Assembly (NCBI GenBank): GCA_019187225.1
Contig: JABAQQ010000013.1
Span: 186,001-250,000 of the forward strand
DNA: 64,000 nucleotides
Source: Saprospiraceae bacterium
GTDB taxonomy: Bacteria; Bacteroidota; Bacteroidia; Chitinophagales; Saprospiraceae
Direction of reading: 5' to 3'
A program made the position numbers and the translations under genes. Numbering within the stretch: the first letter of the stretch is position 1; each line of letters starts with the position of its first letter. This document shows, in pieces, positions 37,852-46,037 of the stretch. The notes under the pieces are model-generated. The model worked only from the letters and a program-made list of their open reading frames with translations. It had not been told where the DNA came from and ran no database searches.

Positions 37852-38610
37852 TCACAATGATCTGTCGGCTTTCTTTGAACCCGCCCTGTTCTCCAGCATT
37901 GCCGTCAGCAAGCCGTACCCAACGAGCAAAATCCCCGACAGTAGAGTAGAAATACCTGCAGCATGCATGAGTTCATGCCGGGTGCTGAACGTATCGGCAA
38001 TATCGCGCAGCAATGCCTCGGGACGGGTCACGATGTCCCACGAATTCCAGCGCTGGAAGCGCCCAAGCCACACGCCGAAACCGCATAACCCGATGGTTGA
38101 GAGGAGAAGAAAATTAGCCAAAGTCTTTGAAAACCAACGCTTTAAGACAATATGAATTTCATACAAAGAAAGCAATCCGAGTGTCAGTCCCAAACTGGCC
38201 GTCGTGAAAAACAACACCAGGTCATACCAGAACGGTACGGGCGGGCGGTGGCGGAAATGAATAAAATCGGTGATGATGTAGGGCGCATTCGGCAAAAAAG
38301 CCAGCCACACGAACAACCAGAACCAGACAAAAAAACGCCGCCTGCCGCCTCGCTGTAAATGTTCCACCTTCAATGCGGCGAGATAGGGAATCCAGGCCAA
38401 AAACAAATTCCACAGCAGGAAAAAGAAGGTCGGCGCCCGGAACCAGTACAGGTCTTTCAAGGTATTGACGTGTGTGAGGTCATGGCGATTGATGTAGGCG
38501 CGGCCCAATACCAGAAGGCCGCAGCAAAATGACGCCAGTGCCAGCATGGCAAACAGGCGGAATTGTTGTTCGTCGCGGAAGCGGGAAAGCACCAGGGATT
38601 TCAGTTTCAT
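37852..38610 (-). CDS. DUF1361 membrane protein
   Basis: 252 residues with about six transmembrane segments. The family signature WLAFLPNAPYIITDFIHF and the block LWNLFLAWIPYLAAL identify DUF1361, an inner-membrane family of unknown function. It starts 7 nt after the stop of the upstream radical SAM gene on the same strand, so the two are almost certainly cotranscribed. The convergent gene at 36780 ends 7 nt away. Confidence 0.9.
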   Translation of the reverse strand: MKLKSLVLSRFRDEQQFRLFAMLALASFCCGLLVLGRAYINRHDLTHVNTLKDLYWFRAPTFFFLLWNLFLAWIPYLAALKVEHLQRGGRRRFFVWFWLFVWLAFLPNAPYIITDFIHFRHRPPVPFWYDLVLFFTTASLGLTLGLLSLYEIHIVLKRWFSKTLANFLLLSTIGLCGFGVWLGRFQRWNSWDIVTRPEALLRDIADTFSTRHELMHAAGISTLLSGILLVGYGLLTAMLENRAGSKKADRSL

Positions 38611-38617
38611 AGCGCAA

Positions 38618-40039
38618 TCAGGCAGAGATTTCGGGTAAATGTTGCGTTGAAATAGTCGTTTCTTCCGTTTCGTTGTTGTTTCGGCGCACTTTGGAGAGTA
38701 CCGTTTCGAGCAGTGGAAGGGTTTGGTTCAGTCCTTTCGTTTTGATGATAAAATTCCACACGGGTTCAAACTTCTTCCACCCTCCCGCATAAGCCCAATG
38801 CTTCAGACGGTGTTTCAGGGTATCGTGTTGCATGCCGGCTCTGAAGATATTGGACCAACTGTAAAATTGCCGGTAAGCCCGATCATAACCCTGCTTCAAT
38901 TCTTCATCTGTCAGGTTTTTTGTCTCATACACCACATGGCGGGTATCGTACAAATCCCAGTTGCGGGTTTTTATCCGGCCCTGCTGCTCCATGTCGGCAA
39001 ACAATTTCGTCCCGGGGTAAGGAGTAAGAATATGGAACGTCGCTGTTGTGATACCATTGTTCACAGCCCATTCAACGGTAGTGTTAAATACTGTTTTGTC
39101 GTCGTCGTCGAGGCCGAAGACGAAACTCCCGTTGATCATGATGCCCAGATCGTGCAAGCGTTTGATGGCCTTTCGATAGTCCTTTCCCAGGTTTTGCTTC
39201 TTGTTGCTGCTGCGCAAATTCTGCTCACTCAGCGTTTCAAAACCGACAAAGAGGCTCCGCAGCCCCGCTTCGGCTGCCTGTTCGATCAAATTGCCCCGCA
39301 GAATCGCATCTACCGTCGAAGCGCCCTGAAACACGCGGTTCATACTGCGCGTGCCGGCGAACAAAGCTTCGGCAAATCTGGCATTACCAAGCAGGTGGTC
39401 GTCCAGAAAGTACAAATGGCGACCCGGCAGCCTTTCGATCTCAGCCAGTGCGTCGTCTGCCAATTGGGTGTAAAACGACTTGCCGTTTTGAAAAAACGCG
39501 TCTTTGTAGCAAAAATCGCAATGATGCGGGCAACCACGTGATATGACGATCGAATTGGGGACGAGATATAAATGCCGCTTGATGAGGTCGCGGCGAATTT
39601 TTGGTATTCCCTCCAACGTGCGTACCAACGACACATACACGGGTTTTGGCTGCCGGAGCCGGAAATCTTCCAGAAATTTTGGAAATGTATCTTCGCCCGG
39701 CCCGATAAAAAGGGAATCGGCAAAAGGTCGAGCTTCTTCGGGCAGCGAAGTGACATGCAACCCGCCCAATGCGACAAATATGCCGCGTTTTCTGTATGAT
39801 TCGGCAATGCGGTAAGCGCGATAGGCATTGGTGATGTACACCTGGATGACTACGAGGTCGGGACTATCGTCCAACCGGAGTTCCTCTACGTGCTCGTCCT
39901 GCAAGACGGCTTCATCATCGCTGTTCAGGTAAGCAGCCAGTGTGGCAAGTCCGAGCGGCGGAAAAAGGGAATACTTGATGGGGCGCCAATAGGGACTCCT
40001 GGCTTCCGTCAGCGCCGGAAGAATGAATTTTACGCGCAT
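38618..40039 (-). CDS. B12-binding-domain radical SAM protein
   Basis: 473 residues from MRVKFILPALTEARSP at 40039. An N-terminal cobalamin-binding-like Rossmann domain contains PPLGLATLAAYL. The radical SAM cluster motif is SRGCPHHCDFC (cysteines near 168, 172 and 175), followed by ELxxxAGLRSLFVGFETL-like barrel strands. Such proteins carry out methylations or rearrangements, often in lipid or natural-product pathways; the substrate is not assigned. It forms an operon with the DUF1361 gene. Confidence 0.9.
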   Translation of the reverse strand: MRVKFILPALTEARSPYWRPIKYSLFPPLGLATLAAYLNSDDEAVLQDEHVEELRLDDSPDLVVIQVYITNAYRAYRIAESYRKRGIFVALGGLHVTSLPEEARPFADSLFIGPGEDTFPKFLEDFRLRQPKPVYVSLVRTLEGIPKIRRDLIKRHLYLVPNSIVISRGCPHHCDFCYKDAFFQNGKSFYTQLADDALAEIERLPGRHLYFLDDHLLGNARFAEALFAGTRSMNRVFQGASTVDAILRGNLIEQAAEAGLRSLFVGFETLSEQNLRSSNKKQNLGKDYRKAIKRLHDLGIMINGSFVFGLDDDDKTVFNTTVEWAVNNGITTATFHILTPYPGTKLFADMEQQGRIKTRNWDLYDTRHVVYETKNLTDEELKQGYDRAYRQFYSWSNIFRAGMQHDTLKHRLKHWAYAGGWKKFEPVWNFIIKTKGLNQTLPLLETVLSKVRRNNNETEETTISTQHLPEISA

Positions 40040-40134
40040 TGCAGCAAAAATTAATTGATAACCAATAAGTTGTATTGATCGGGGCAAAGACCTAAGCCGT
40101 CTTTCGTTGCCTGACATTCCTCATTGTTCATTGC

Positions 40135-40443
40135 TCAGTCGTCATCTCTGCTCCTTTTCACCAATTCCTCCAACGCATCCAGGTGTGCCCTGAACGCCGC
40201 TTTCCCCGTTTCCGTCGCCGCATAAGTCGTCTGCGGTTTGCGGCCCACAAACTGCTTGCGCACGACAATGTATTCATGGGCTTCCAGCGGTTTCAGGTGG
40301 CTGGCGAGGTTGCCGTCGGTCAGGTTGAGCAGTTCTTTCAGCGTGTTGTACTCCACCCAATCGTTCACCGCCAGCACGGACATTATGCCCAACCGGTTGC
40401 GATGGTCGAAAACAGGATTGAGGTGGGTGAGAAGTTCTTTCAT
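40135..40443 (-). CDS. Winged-helix transcriptional regulator
   Basis: 102 residues from MKELLTHLNPVFDHRNRL at 40443. The helix-turn-helix region is VEYNTLKELLNLTDGNLASHLKPLEAHEYIVVRKQFVGRKP, cut here by its recognition helix NLASHLKPLE, then a wing rich in basic residues. It belongs to the small MarR/PadR-like regulators that in Bacteroidota commonly pair with a membrane protein, as here. In-frame sequence upstream of 40443 is translated GGTGGAC array and is rejected. A CATTGCTC-type heptad remnant abuts its stop codon. Confidence 0.9.
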   Translation of the reverse strand: MKELLTHLNPVFDHRNRLGIMSVLAVNDWVEYNTLKELLNLTDGNLASHLKPLEAHEYIVVRKQFVGRKPQTTYAATETGKAAFRAHLDALEELVKRSRDDD

Positions 40444-40444
40444 T

Positions 40445-40486
40445 GGTGGACGGTGGACGGTGGACGGTGGACGGTAGACGGTGGAC
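40445..40486. repeat. GGTGGAC heptad array, six copies
   Basis: GGTGGAC four times, GGTAGAC, GGTGGAC, in perfect phase. It is the immediate leader of the HTH gene on the minus strand. Its inverted partner is at 40774-40801. Confidence 0.93.
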
Positions 40487-40558
40487 GGTGCAGAGTTGGC
40501 AAAATAATACCAAAAAGTATTCAAAAAGGAACCTTTGGAAATTAAAACATTTAAAGTG

Positions 40559-40724
40559 AAAACTTAGTCAGGGGCAGCGCCCCGAAAAATTTGTAGCAGA
40601 AAGACCGATATTATTTCGTGGAGGGGCAGCGCCCCGGAATATTTTTCGGGGCGCTGCCCCTCCACGGTGGATTTTGTGCATAAATCACTACAACTCTTTC
40701 GCGTCGCTGCCCCTGTCTAAGTTT
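40559..40724. repeat. Nested palindromic element with GGGGCAGCGCCCC cores
   Basis: Outer arms AAACTTAGTCAGGGGCAGCG (40560-40579) and its complement (40705-40724) match at 19 of 20 positions. Inside is a perfect 20-bp stem (40617-40636 with 40647-40666) built on the same GGGGCAGCGCCCC core, loop 10 nt. The unit looks like a REP/BIME-type element. It lies between the membrane-protein gene and the HTH gene and would fold strongly in RNA. Confidence 0.85.
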
Positions 40725-40773
40725 CTACCATTTAAAAGCAAAATATAGTAAAGGTTAATTCTAATTTTCTTAT

Positions 40774-40801
40774 CTACCGTCTACCGTCCACCGTCTACCG
40801 T
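40774..40801. repeat. CTACCGT heptad array, four copies
   Basis: CTACCGT, CTACCGT, CCACCGT, CTACCGT: the complement of the GGTGGAC/GGTAGAC array. The stop codon of the following minus-strand gene (40795-40797) is inside the last copy. Confidence 0.93.
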
Positions 40802-41445
40802 TTATCATACTTCCAGTACATCCAAAGGCCGTAAAAAATATGCAGAAAACCAAAGCCCAAGGCCCAGATTTCCAGGCCGAAGCCGGGATAGAATATGCCG
40901 AGCAAACCAAGCGCAATCTCTGAAATACCAAGCGTTTCCACGTCGCGAAGCGTAAATTTACCTCCATTGACCAACGCCAGTCCGTAAAAGATCAGGGTAC
41001 AAGGCGCGAGCAAACTCACATAACCGCGATAGAGGAGCGCTAAGCAAAACACGCCCCCGGCCGCCAGGGGAATCGCCAGGGCGGTGAGCAGCCGCCTCGA
41101 CGTCGCATCCCATACCCGCTCGCCGCGCAGACGGGCTTTACGGGCGGTGAAAAACCACCCGCCCGCAAGCGCCGCTGCTAACACCAATGTAGCGGTGAGG
41201 ACGAATACACTTTTGTAATCCATTCCCCACTTATTCGTATGGATCGCTTTGTCAAAATACAAACTGCCTCCCGAGGCTGCGAAAAGCGGCACTTCCAGGA
41301 AGGCGTACACTACGGCTACACCCAAAAGTGCGCAAAACCCTGCCCACACGCCCGACAAACCACTCAGGCTTAGAAAGCGGGTGCTGCGCTCCATCAGGGC
41401 GCGGATCTCGGCGAGGTGTTCAAGGTGTCGGTTGTTGTTCTGCAT
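40795..41445 (-). CDS. Membrane protein paired with the HTH regulator
   Basis: 216 residues with about six transmembrane segments and a cytosolic N-terminus (LAEIRALMERSTRFLSLSGLSGVWAG) that is characteristic of a Bacteroidota family found next to small winged-helix regulators. Function unknown. It is encoded upstream of the regulator gene on the same strand. The last two residues and stop are read from a CTACCGT array. Confidence 0.85.
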   Translation of the reverse strand: MQNNNRHLEHLAEIRALMERSTRFLSLSGLSGVWAGFCALLGVAVVYAFLEVPLFAASGGSLYFDKAIHTNKWGMDYKSVFVLTATLVLAAALAGGWFFTARKARLRGERVWDATSRRLLTALAIPLAAGGVFCLALLYRGYVSLLAPCTLIFYGLALVNGGKFTLRDVETLGISEIALGLLGIFYPGFGLEIWALGFGFLHIFYGLWMYWKYDKR

Positions 41446-41519
41446 AAATTCACTTTGAGATGCAAAGTTATTTGCAAAATCAAAAACTCCAACCCATCTG
41501 GAAAAATTATTTTTGCCTC

Positions 41520-42272
41520 ATGGCAGACAGCAACCTGATTTACGGCCACCACCCCGTCGCGGAGGCCATTCGCGCCGGAAAAGCAGTGGAAAAAGTGTAT
41601 TTCCAGCAAGGCATCCGGGGCGATATGGAAAAAGAATTTCGTCACCTGACAAAGGAATACGGCATTCCGCTCCAAGTGGTGCCGCGCGAAAAACTCAACA
41701 AAATGACCAAAGGTGCGCACCAGGGCGTGGTCGCTTACCTGGCTTTGGTGGAATTCCAGTCGCTGGAAGACGTGCTGCCATTCGTGTTCGGGCAAGGCGA
41801 AACGCCCCTGCTCGTCCTGCTCGACGGTATCACCGATGTGCGCAATTTCGGCGCCATCTGCCGTTCGGCGGAATGCTCGGGCGCGCACGCCGTGGTAGTG
41901 CCGCAGTCCGGTTCGGCGCCCGCCAACGAAGAAGCAATGAAAGCCTCTGCGGGCGCGCTGGCGCGTATCCGGGTGTGCCGGGTGCGCAGTATGTTCAGCA
42001 CGGTCGAAATGTTGCAGGAATCCGGAGTGCAGGTCGTTGCCACCGCCCTGAGTGAACGCGCCGCGCCGGTTTACGAGGCCGACCTGACTTTACCGACGGC
42101 GATTCTCATGGGTTCGGAAGGCGAAGGTGTCCATCCCAAGCTCCTCAAAATGGCCGACGCCGTCGTCAGAATTCCCCAGGCAACCGATTTCGACTCTTTT
42201 AACGTCAGTGTCGCCACCGGCATCGTGTTGTATGAGGCGATGCGGCAACGGTTAATGATGAATGATGAATGA
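41520..42272 (+). CDS. rlmB: 23S rRNA 2'-O-methyltransferase, RlmB type (SpoU family)
   Basis: Methylates the ribose of a conserved guanosine of 23S rRNA using SAM. 250 residues. An N-terminal substrate-binding domain (LIYGHHPVAEAIRAGKAVEKVYF) is followed by the SpoU knot motifs LLDGITDVRNFGAICRSAE, ILMGSEGEGV and IPQATDFDSFNVSVATGIVLYE. A box TATTTTTG ends 4 nt before the chosen ATG, suggesting a leaderless message, which also argues against the upstream ATG at 41460. The C-terminus LMMNDE and stop are read from an ATGATGA array. Confidence 0.93.
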   Translation: MADSNLIYGHHPVAEAIRAGKAVEKVYFQQGIRGDMEKEFRHLTKEYGIPLQVVPREKLNKMTKGAHQGVVAYLALVEFQSLEDVLPFVFGQGETPLLVLLDGITDVRNFGAICRSAECSGAHAVVVPQSGSAPANEEAMKASAGALARIRVCRVRSMFSTVEMLQESGVQVVATALSERAAPVYEADLTLPTAILMGSEGEGVHPKLLKMADAVVRIPQATDFDSFNVSVATGIVLYEAMRQRLMMNDE

Positions 42273-42275
42273 TGA
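42255..42275. repeat. ATGATGA heptad array, three copies
   Basis: Three perfect ATGATGA units. The rlmB stop TGA (42270-42272) lies in the third unit. The same array, in complement, ends the sigma-factor gene at 60875. Confidence 0.9.
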
Positions 42276-42325
42276 ATTTTTGTCATTTGGGGTAATCAAC
42301 AAAAAATAATCACGATTTTGACGCA

Positions 42326-43120
42326 ATGACAACTACTGACCAACTCAGCCGAACCGTCACCCTCCTCATTTGGCCGCCGCAGCGCATCGTGTCGGTAGTA
42401 CCCTCACAAACGGAGTTGTTGGCAGACCTGGGATTGGAAGACGAAGTGGTCGGCATCACAAAATTTTGTGTGCATCCGCGTAAATGGTTCGAGACAAAGC
42501 GACGTGTAGGAGGTACCAAAACCCTGAATTTTGAAAAAATCGAGGCATTAAAACCCGACTTGATCATTGGAAACAAGGAGGAAAATGAACGCGTCCAAAT
42601 AGAAGAACTGGCAAAACGATACCCCGTCTGGATGAGCGATGTGGCAACGTTGAACGACGCTTATGATATGATGCGCCGGGTGGGTGAAATGACCGGTAAG
42701 GACACCGAAGCCCGGATACTCATTGAGGCAATTCAAATTTTATTTGCGGAGCGCCTTCAATCGTCAACCGTCAGCCGCCCGTCGCCTGCGGCTTATTTCA
42801 TTTGGCGAAAGCCCTATATGATCGCAGGCGGCGACACCTTTATCGGCGAAATGCTGCGTGTGGCAGGTTTTAAAAATGTATTTGAGCATAAAAGCCGTTA
42901 TCCCGAAATTACCCTGGAAGAGTTGGCGGAAGCAGGGCCTGAGGTTATCCTGCTTTCTTCGGAGCCGTATCCATTCGCCGAAAAACATTTCGCGGCCTTT
43001 CACGAAGTATGTCCCGGTACAAAGATCCGGCTTGTGGACGGTGAGTTGTTTTCATGGTACGGAAGCAGACTGCTGCATTCGGCTGCGTATTTTGAGGCAT
43101 TGCAAAAAAATCTGACCTGA
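42326..43120 (+). CDS. Helical-backbone metal receptor (BtuF/FecB-like)
   Basis: 264 residues of the class III substrate-binding protein fold used by cobalamin and siderophore ABC importers. Seen: RIVSVVPSQTELLADLGLEDEVVGIT at the N-terminal lobe, cut here by EALKPDLIIG, and ELAEAGPEVILLSSEPYPF in the second lobe. There is no signal peptide, so it appears cytosolic as encoded, and no ABC transporter genes are nearby. The ligand is not assigned. An alternative is a start upstream, but no exported N-terminus is found there. Confidence 0.85.
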   Translation: MTTTDQLSRTVTLLIWPPQRIVSVVPSQTELLADLGLEDEVVGITKFCVHPRKWFETKRRVGGTKTLNFEKIEALKPDLIIGNKEENERVQIEELAKRYPVWMSDVATLNDAYDMMRRVGEMTGKDTEARILIEAIQILFAERLQSSTVSRPSPAAYFIWRKPYMIAGGDTFIGEMLRVAGFKNVFEHKSRYPEITLEELAEAGPEVILLSSEPYPFAEKHFAAFHEVCPGTKIRLVDGELFSWYGSRLLHSAAYFEALQKNLT

Positions 43121-43273
43121 CCTGATTTTACCAAATTTGACCTTTTTCAACCCAACTTTTTAGCGGTTTCAACCTTTCTTTAAGCGAACAATCACTGATA
43201 TAAAATTTTCGGTTGCCCTCCGTCCGTCAAACCGGAAAATCCGCTTAATTTCGGGACGGCAAATTGACACAAT

Positions 43274-44923
43274 ATGAAATACTGCTTACTCCTCCTTGCC
43301 CCGCTCTTTTCGGTCCACTTTTCCGCTGCGCAAATCGCAACGAGAAGCGACTCCCCCGCTGCACCTGAACGCAGGCCCGGCGAACTGCTCGTACAACTCA
43401 CTGCAAATGCCGATTTGCAAAAAATCCTCGTTTTGCTGAACGAAGCCAGCCGCGGTACCGTGACCCTGAAAAAAGACGTCGCGCCCGACTGGCACATTTA
43501 CCTGTTGCAATTCGATGAAGACCAGATGGCAGGCGATGCTTTTATCGCCGCAGCGCGCCGGACGGCAGGTATCTGCGCCGCTCAATTCAACCACCGTGCT
43601 ACCGAACGCGAACTTACGCCCAATGACACGGAATGGTGGCGGCAGGACGATATGACGCTCATCGGCGCTCCCGATGCCTGGGAGTCGTCCACTGGAGGCA
43701 TCACTGCAACAGGCGATACCATCGTGGTAGCGGTGCTGGAAAAAGGCATCCTGCTGACACACCCTGATATTGCGCCCAACCGCTGGTACAATCGCGTCGA
43801 AATACCCAACAACGACATTGACGACGACAACAACGGTTATGTGGACGACTACGGCGGATGGGACGCCCGCAACGGCGGCGACGGCACGGGCGGCAATTTT
43901 AACCACGGCACTGCCGTGACTGGCATCATCGGCGCGCGGGGCAACAACGCCCAGGGCGTCACCGGCGTCAACTGGAATGTGAAACTGATGGGACTGTGCA
44001 ACGTCGAATTTGAAGCGGAGATCATCGCTGCCTATAACTACGCCGCTAAAGCACGCCGCCTGTACAACCAAACCAACGGCGCGAAGGGCGCATTTGTCGT
44101 CACCACCAACGCCTCCTTCGGCCTCGACAAACAAAAAGCGGAAAATCATCCCCTGTGGTGCGCCGTTTATGATTCTGTTGGACAGGTCGGTATTGTCAGC
44201 GTGGGCGCCACCACCAACCAGAATACCAACGTGGATGTGGAGGGCGATATGCCGACTACCTGCCCCAGCGAATTTTTGATCTCCGTCAATAATACCAATA
44301 AACTCGGCAGCAAAATGCCGAGCACGGGCTACGGCGCTGTTTCGATAGACCTCGGCGCCCCGGGCAACGAAACTTACACCACCAACAATGCAGGTTTCGA
44401 CAACCCGACCTACGGCACCCTGGGTGGCACCTCTTGCGCCACACCGCACGTGACCGGGGCTGTAGCGCTGCTGTACAGCATGCCCTGCAACCTGCTGACG
44501 GAAGACGCCCTCACCAACCCTGCCGCATGCGCCCGCCGCGTGCGCGACGTCATCCTCGACCATGTGGAACCCGAAGCCACACTCGACGGGATCACTACGA
44601 GCGGCGGCTATCTGCACATCGGAAATTCGGTAGAAGCCGTGCGCGAACTCTGCCAGGGTTTGGTCGGCCCGCTCGACATTTCCAAAGTGGAAACCATCGG
44701 CAGAGATTTTTACCGGGTTTATTACCAAACCCCTACTTTCGATCCCTACCAGTTCCGGGTGTTCAATATGCTCGGCCAGCTGATGTATGAAAAAGAATTG
44801 ACACCGCAACAATTCGGCGTCAATTACGTCGAATACGACGGCAGCGACCTGCCCGCAGGGGTCTATGTAATGAGCATCGGGCGCAACAAAACCGTGACAT
44901 CGAGAAAATTTCCAAAATTTTAA
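43274..44923 (+). CDS. S8-family (subtilisin-like) protein with type IX sorting domain
   Basis: 549 residues. Signal peptide at 1-19 (ending FSAAQ), inhibitor-like pro-region to about 130, then a subtilase domain. The catalytic His is His211 (NHGTAVTG) and the nucleophile Ser387 (GTSCATPHV). The position of the catalytic Asp reads VAVLEKGI with Glu156 in place of the usual DTG, so activity may be lost or altered. The segment NNDIDDDNNGYVDDYGGWDA is a typical metal-binding insertion. The C-terminal 80 residues resemble a type IX sorting domain. Confidence 0.88.
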   Translation: MKYCLLLLAPLFSVHFSAAQIATRSDSPAAPERRPGELLVQLTANADLQKILVLLNEASRGTVTLKKDVAPDWHIYLLQFDEDQMAGDAFIAAARRTAGICAAQFNHRATERELTPNDTEWWRQDDMTLIGAPDAWESSTGGITATGDTIVVAVLEKGILLTHPDIAPNRWYNRVEIPNNDIDDDNNGYVDDYGGWDARNGGDGTGGNFNHGTAVTGIIGARGNNAQGVTGVNWNVKLMGLCNVEFEAEIIAAYNYAAKARRLYNQTNGAKGAFVVTTNASFGLDKQKAENHPLWCAVYDSVGQVGIVSVGATTNQNTNVDVEGDMPTTCPSEFLISVNNTNKLGSKMPSTGYGAVSIDLGAPGNETYTTNNAGFDNPTYGTLGGTSCATPHVTGAVALLYSMPCNLLTEDALTNPAACARRVRDVILDHVEPEATLDGITTSGGYLHIGNSVEAVRELCQGLVGPLDISKVETIGRDFYRVYYQTPTFDPYQFRVFNMLGQLMYEKELTPQQFGVNYVEYDGSDLPAGVYVMSIGRNKTVTSRKFPKF

Positions 44924-44930
44924 AATCCGA

Positions 44931-44963
44931 TTTGGTTTTTCATGCGGTCTCGTTCTATCTTTG
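44931..44963 (+). promoter_or_regulatory. Promoter of the tRNA-Arg gene
   Basis: TTTG at 44931-44934 and TATCTTTG at 44956-44963 with a 21-nt spacer, a strong Bacteroidota promoter. The tRNA begins 14 nt after the -7 box. Confidence 0.8.
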
Positions 44964-44976
44964 CAGCCCGAAAAAT

Positions 44977-45052
44977 GGCTCCGTAGCTTAATGGATAGAG
45001 CATCTGACTACGGATCAGAAGGTTAGAGGTTCGAGTCCTCTCGGAGTCACCA
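44977..45052 (+). tRNA. tRNA-Arg (anticodon ACG)
   Basis: The cloverleaf folds completely. Acceptor stem GGCTCCG/CGGAGTC has one G-T pair. D arm GCTT/GAGC, anticodon arm TCTGA/TCAGA with loop CTACGGA (anticodon ACG), and T arm AGAGG/CCTCT with loop TTCGAGT are present. The discriminator is A45049, and CCA is encoded at 45050-45052. The A34 would be converted to inosine to read CGU, CGC and CGA. Confidence 0.97.
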
Positions 45053-45066
45053 CAGTTGAAGTGTTT

Positions 45067-45101
45067 GAGTACGTGAGATTTATCTCACGTACTCATTTTT
45101 T
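45067..45101 (+). terminator. Terminator of the tRNA gene
   Basis: GAGTACGTGAGA (45067-45078) pairs perfectly with TCTCACGTACTC (45083-45094), loop 4 nt, followed by A and six T. It begins 15 nt after the tRNA. Confidence 0.93.
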
Positions 45102-45136
45102 GAAACCATCAATTAGAACACTCAAATCAAAGTTAA

Positions 45137-45397
45137 ATGTCTAAAGTTTGTGATCTGACGGGTAAAAAGCCGATTACGGGCAACCACGTCTCCCACTCCA
45201 ACCGCAAAACGAAGCGCCGCTTCTACCCCAACCTGCAAACGAAGAAATTCTTCATGCCGGAAACGGGCGAATGGGTAACGCTGAAAGTGAGCGCTTCCGC
45301 TATCCGCACCATCTCCAAACTGGGTTTGTACCAGTACATCAAAAAACTGGAGAAAAAAGGCGATATCGTTTACCACGGCACCGAACCCGGCTGCTGA
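45137..45397 (+). CDS. rpmB: 50S ribosomal protein L28
   Basis: 86 residues, full length. N-terminal CDLTGKKPITGNHVSHSNRK is the family signature, with only one of the zinc-type cysteines, so a non-zinc form. It begins the cluster rpmB-rpmG-DUF4295 typical of Bacteroidota. No promoter was recognised between the tRNA terminator and this gene. Confidence 0.97.
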   Translation: MSKVCDLTGKKPITGNHVSHSNRKTKRRFYPNLQTKKFFMPETGEWVTLKVSASAIRTISKLGLYQYIKKLEKKGDIVYHGTEPGC

Positions 45398-45474
45398 TCA
45401 ATTTTCAAATTTCCGGTTTTGCGCGGAGCAGTTTTTAAACAGCGACCGTGCAAAACGAAAAAATAACAAACGTC

Positions 45475-45663
45475 ATGGCAAAAAAAGGCAAAGGCAATCG
45501 CATTCAGGTGATCCTCGAATGCACCGAGCATAAAAACAGCGGCCTGCCGGGCACTTCGCGCTACATCACGCAGAAGAACCGCAAGAACACGCCCGACCGC
45601 ATGGAGTTGAAAAAATACAACCCCATTATGCGCAAATACACGGTTCACCGTGAAATAAAATAA
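45475..45663 (+). CDS. rpmG: 50S ribosomal protein L33
   Basis: 62 residues starting [20 protein letters not shown]. The ending [17 protein letters not shown] is the standard L33 C-terminus. It has one cysteine where zinc-binding forms have four, so it is the zinc-independent type. An upstream in-frame ATG (45448) adds nine residues with no family support. Confidence 0.96.
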   Translation: MAKKGKGNRIQVILECTEHKNSGLPGTSRYITQKNRKNTPDRMELKKYNPIMRKYTVHREIK

Positions 45664-45768
45664 GGATTGGAGAGACAAGGCGTGAGGTTTCGTTACCTGG
45701 ACCATCCTGATCCGTCTCAATCGCCGAAATTTCTCTAAAACTTTCATCAACCAAATATTCAAAGGGTT

Positions 45769-45948
45769 ATGGCAAAGAAAGTATCTAAAAACGCCCGTGT
45801 TGCTCAGCGTGCTGCCAATGCAGGCTCCGGCAAAGACCATGTGAAAGTGGTGAAAGCCGTCAAAGACCCGGTAACCGGTAAATACACTTACAAGCAAATG
45901 ATCGTTCACAAGGACAAAGTGAAGGATTTCTTTGCAGATGTGAAGTAA
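45769..45948 (+). CDS. DUF4295 protein
   Basis: 59 residues beginning MAKKVSKNARVAQRAANAGS and ending KVKDFFADVK. A small, very basic protein. I recognise it as DUF4295, a Bacteroidota-specific family that follows L28 and L33 and is probably ribosome-associated (inference from context). Located 105 nt after rpmG and followed by a strong terminator, so it ends the operon. Confidence 0.9.
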   Translation: MAKKVSKNARVAQRAANAGSGKDHVKVVKAVKDPVTGKYTYKQMIVHKDKVKDFFADVK

Positions 45949-45973
45949 TTGCCTGTTTTTCAGGTTTTTAATT

Positions 45974-46014
45974 CGAGAGGGCTACGGCAATATGCTGTGG
46001 CCCTCTCGTTTTTT
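45974..46014 (+). terminator. Terminator of rpmB-rpmG-DUF4295
   Basis: CGAGAGGGC (45974-45982) pairs with GCCCTCTCG (46000-46008), with more pairing inside (TACGGCA/TGCTGTG), followed by TTTTTT. Confidence 0.92.
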
Positions 46015-46037
46015 CAGGAACAAAAACAGATTCCATC

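Noticed and set aside
42326-43120. Cobalamin import locus
   Set aside because: The receptor-like gene lacks a signal peptide and has no permease, ATPase or TonB-dependent receptor next to it.
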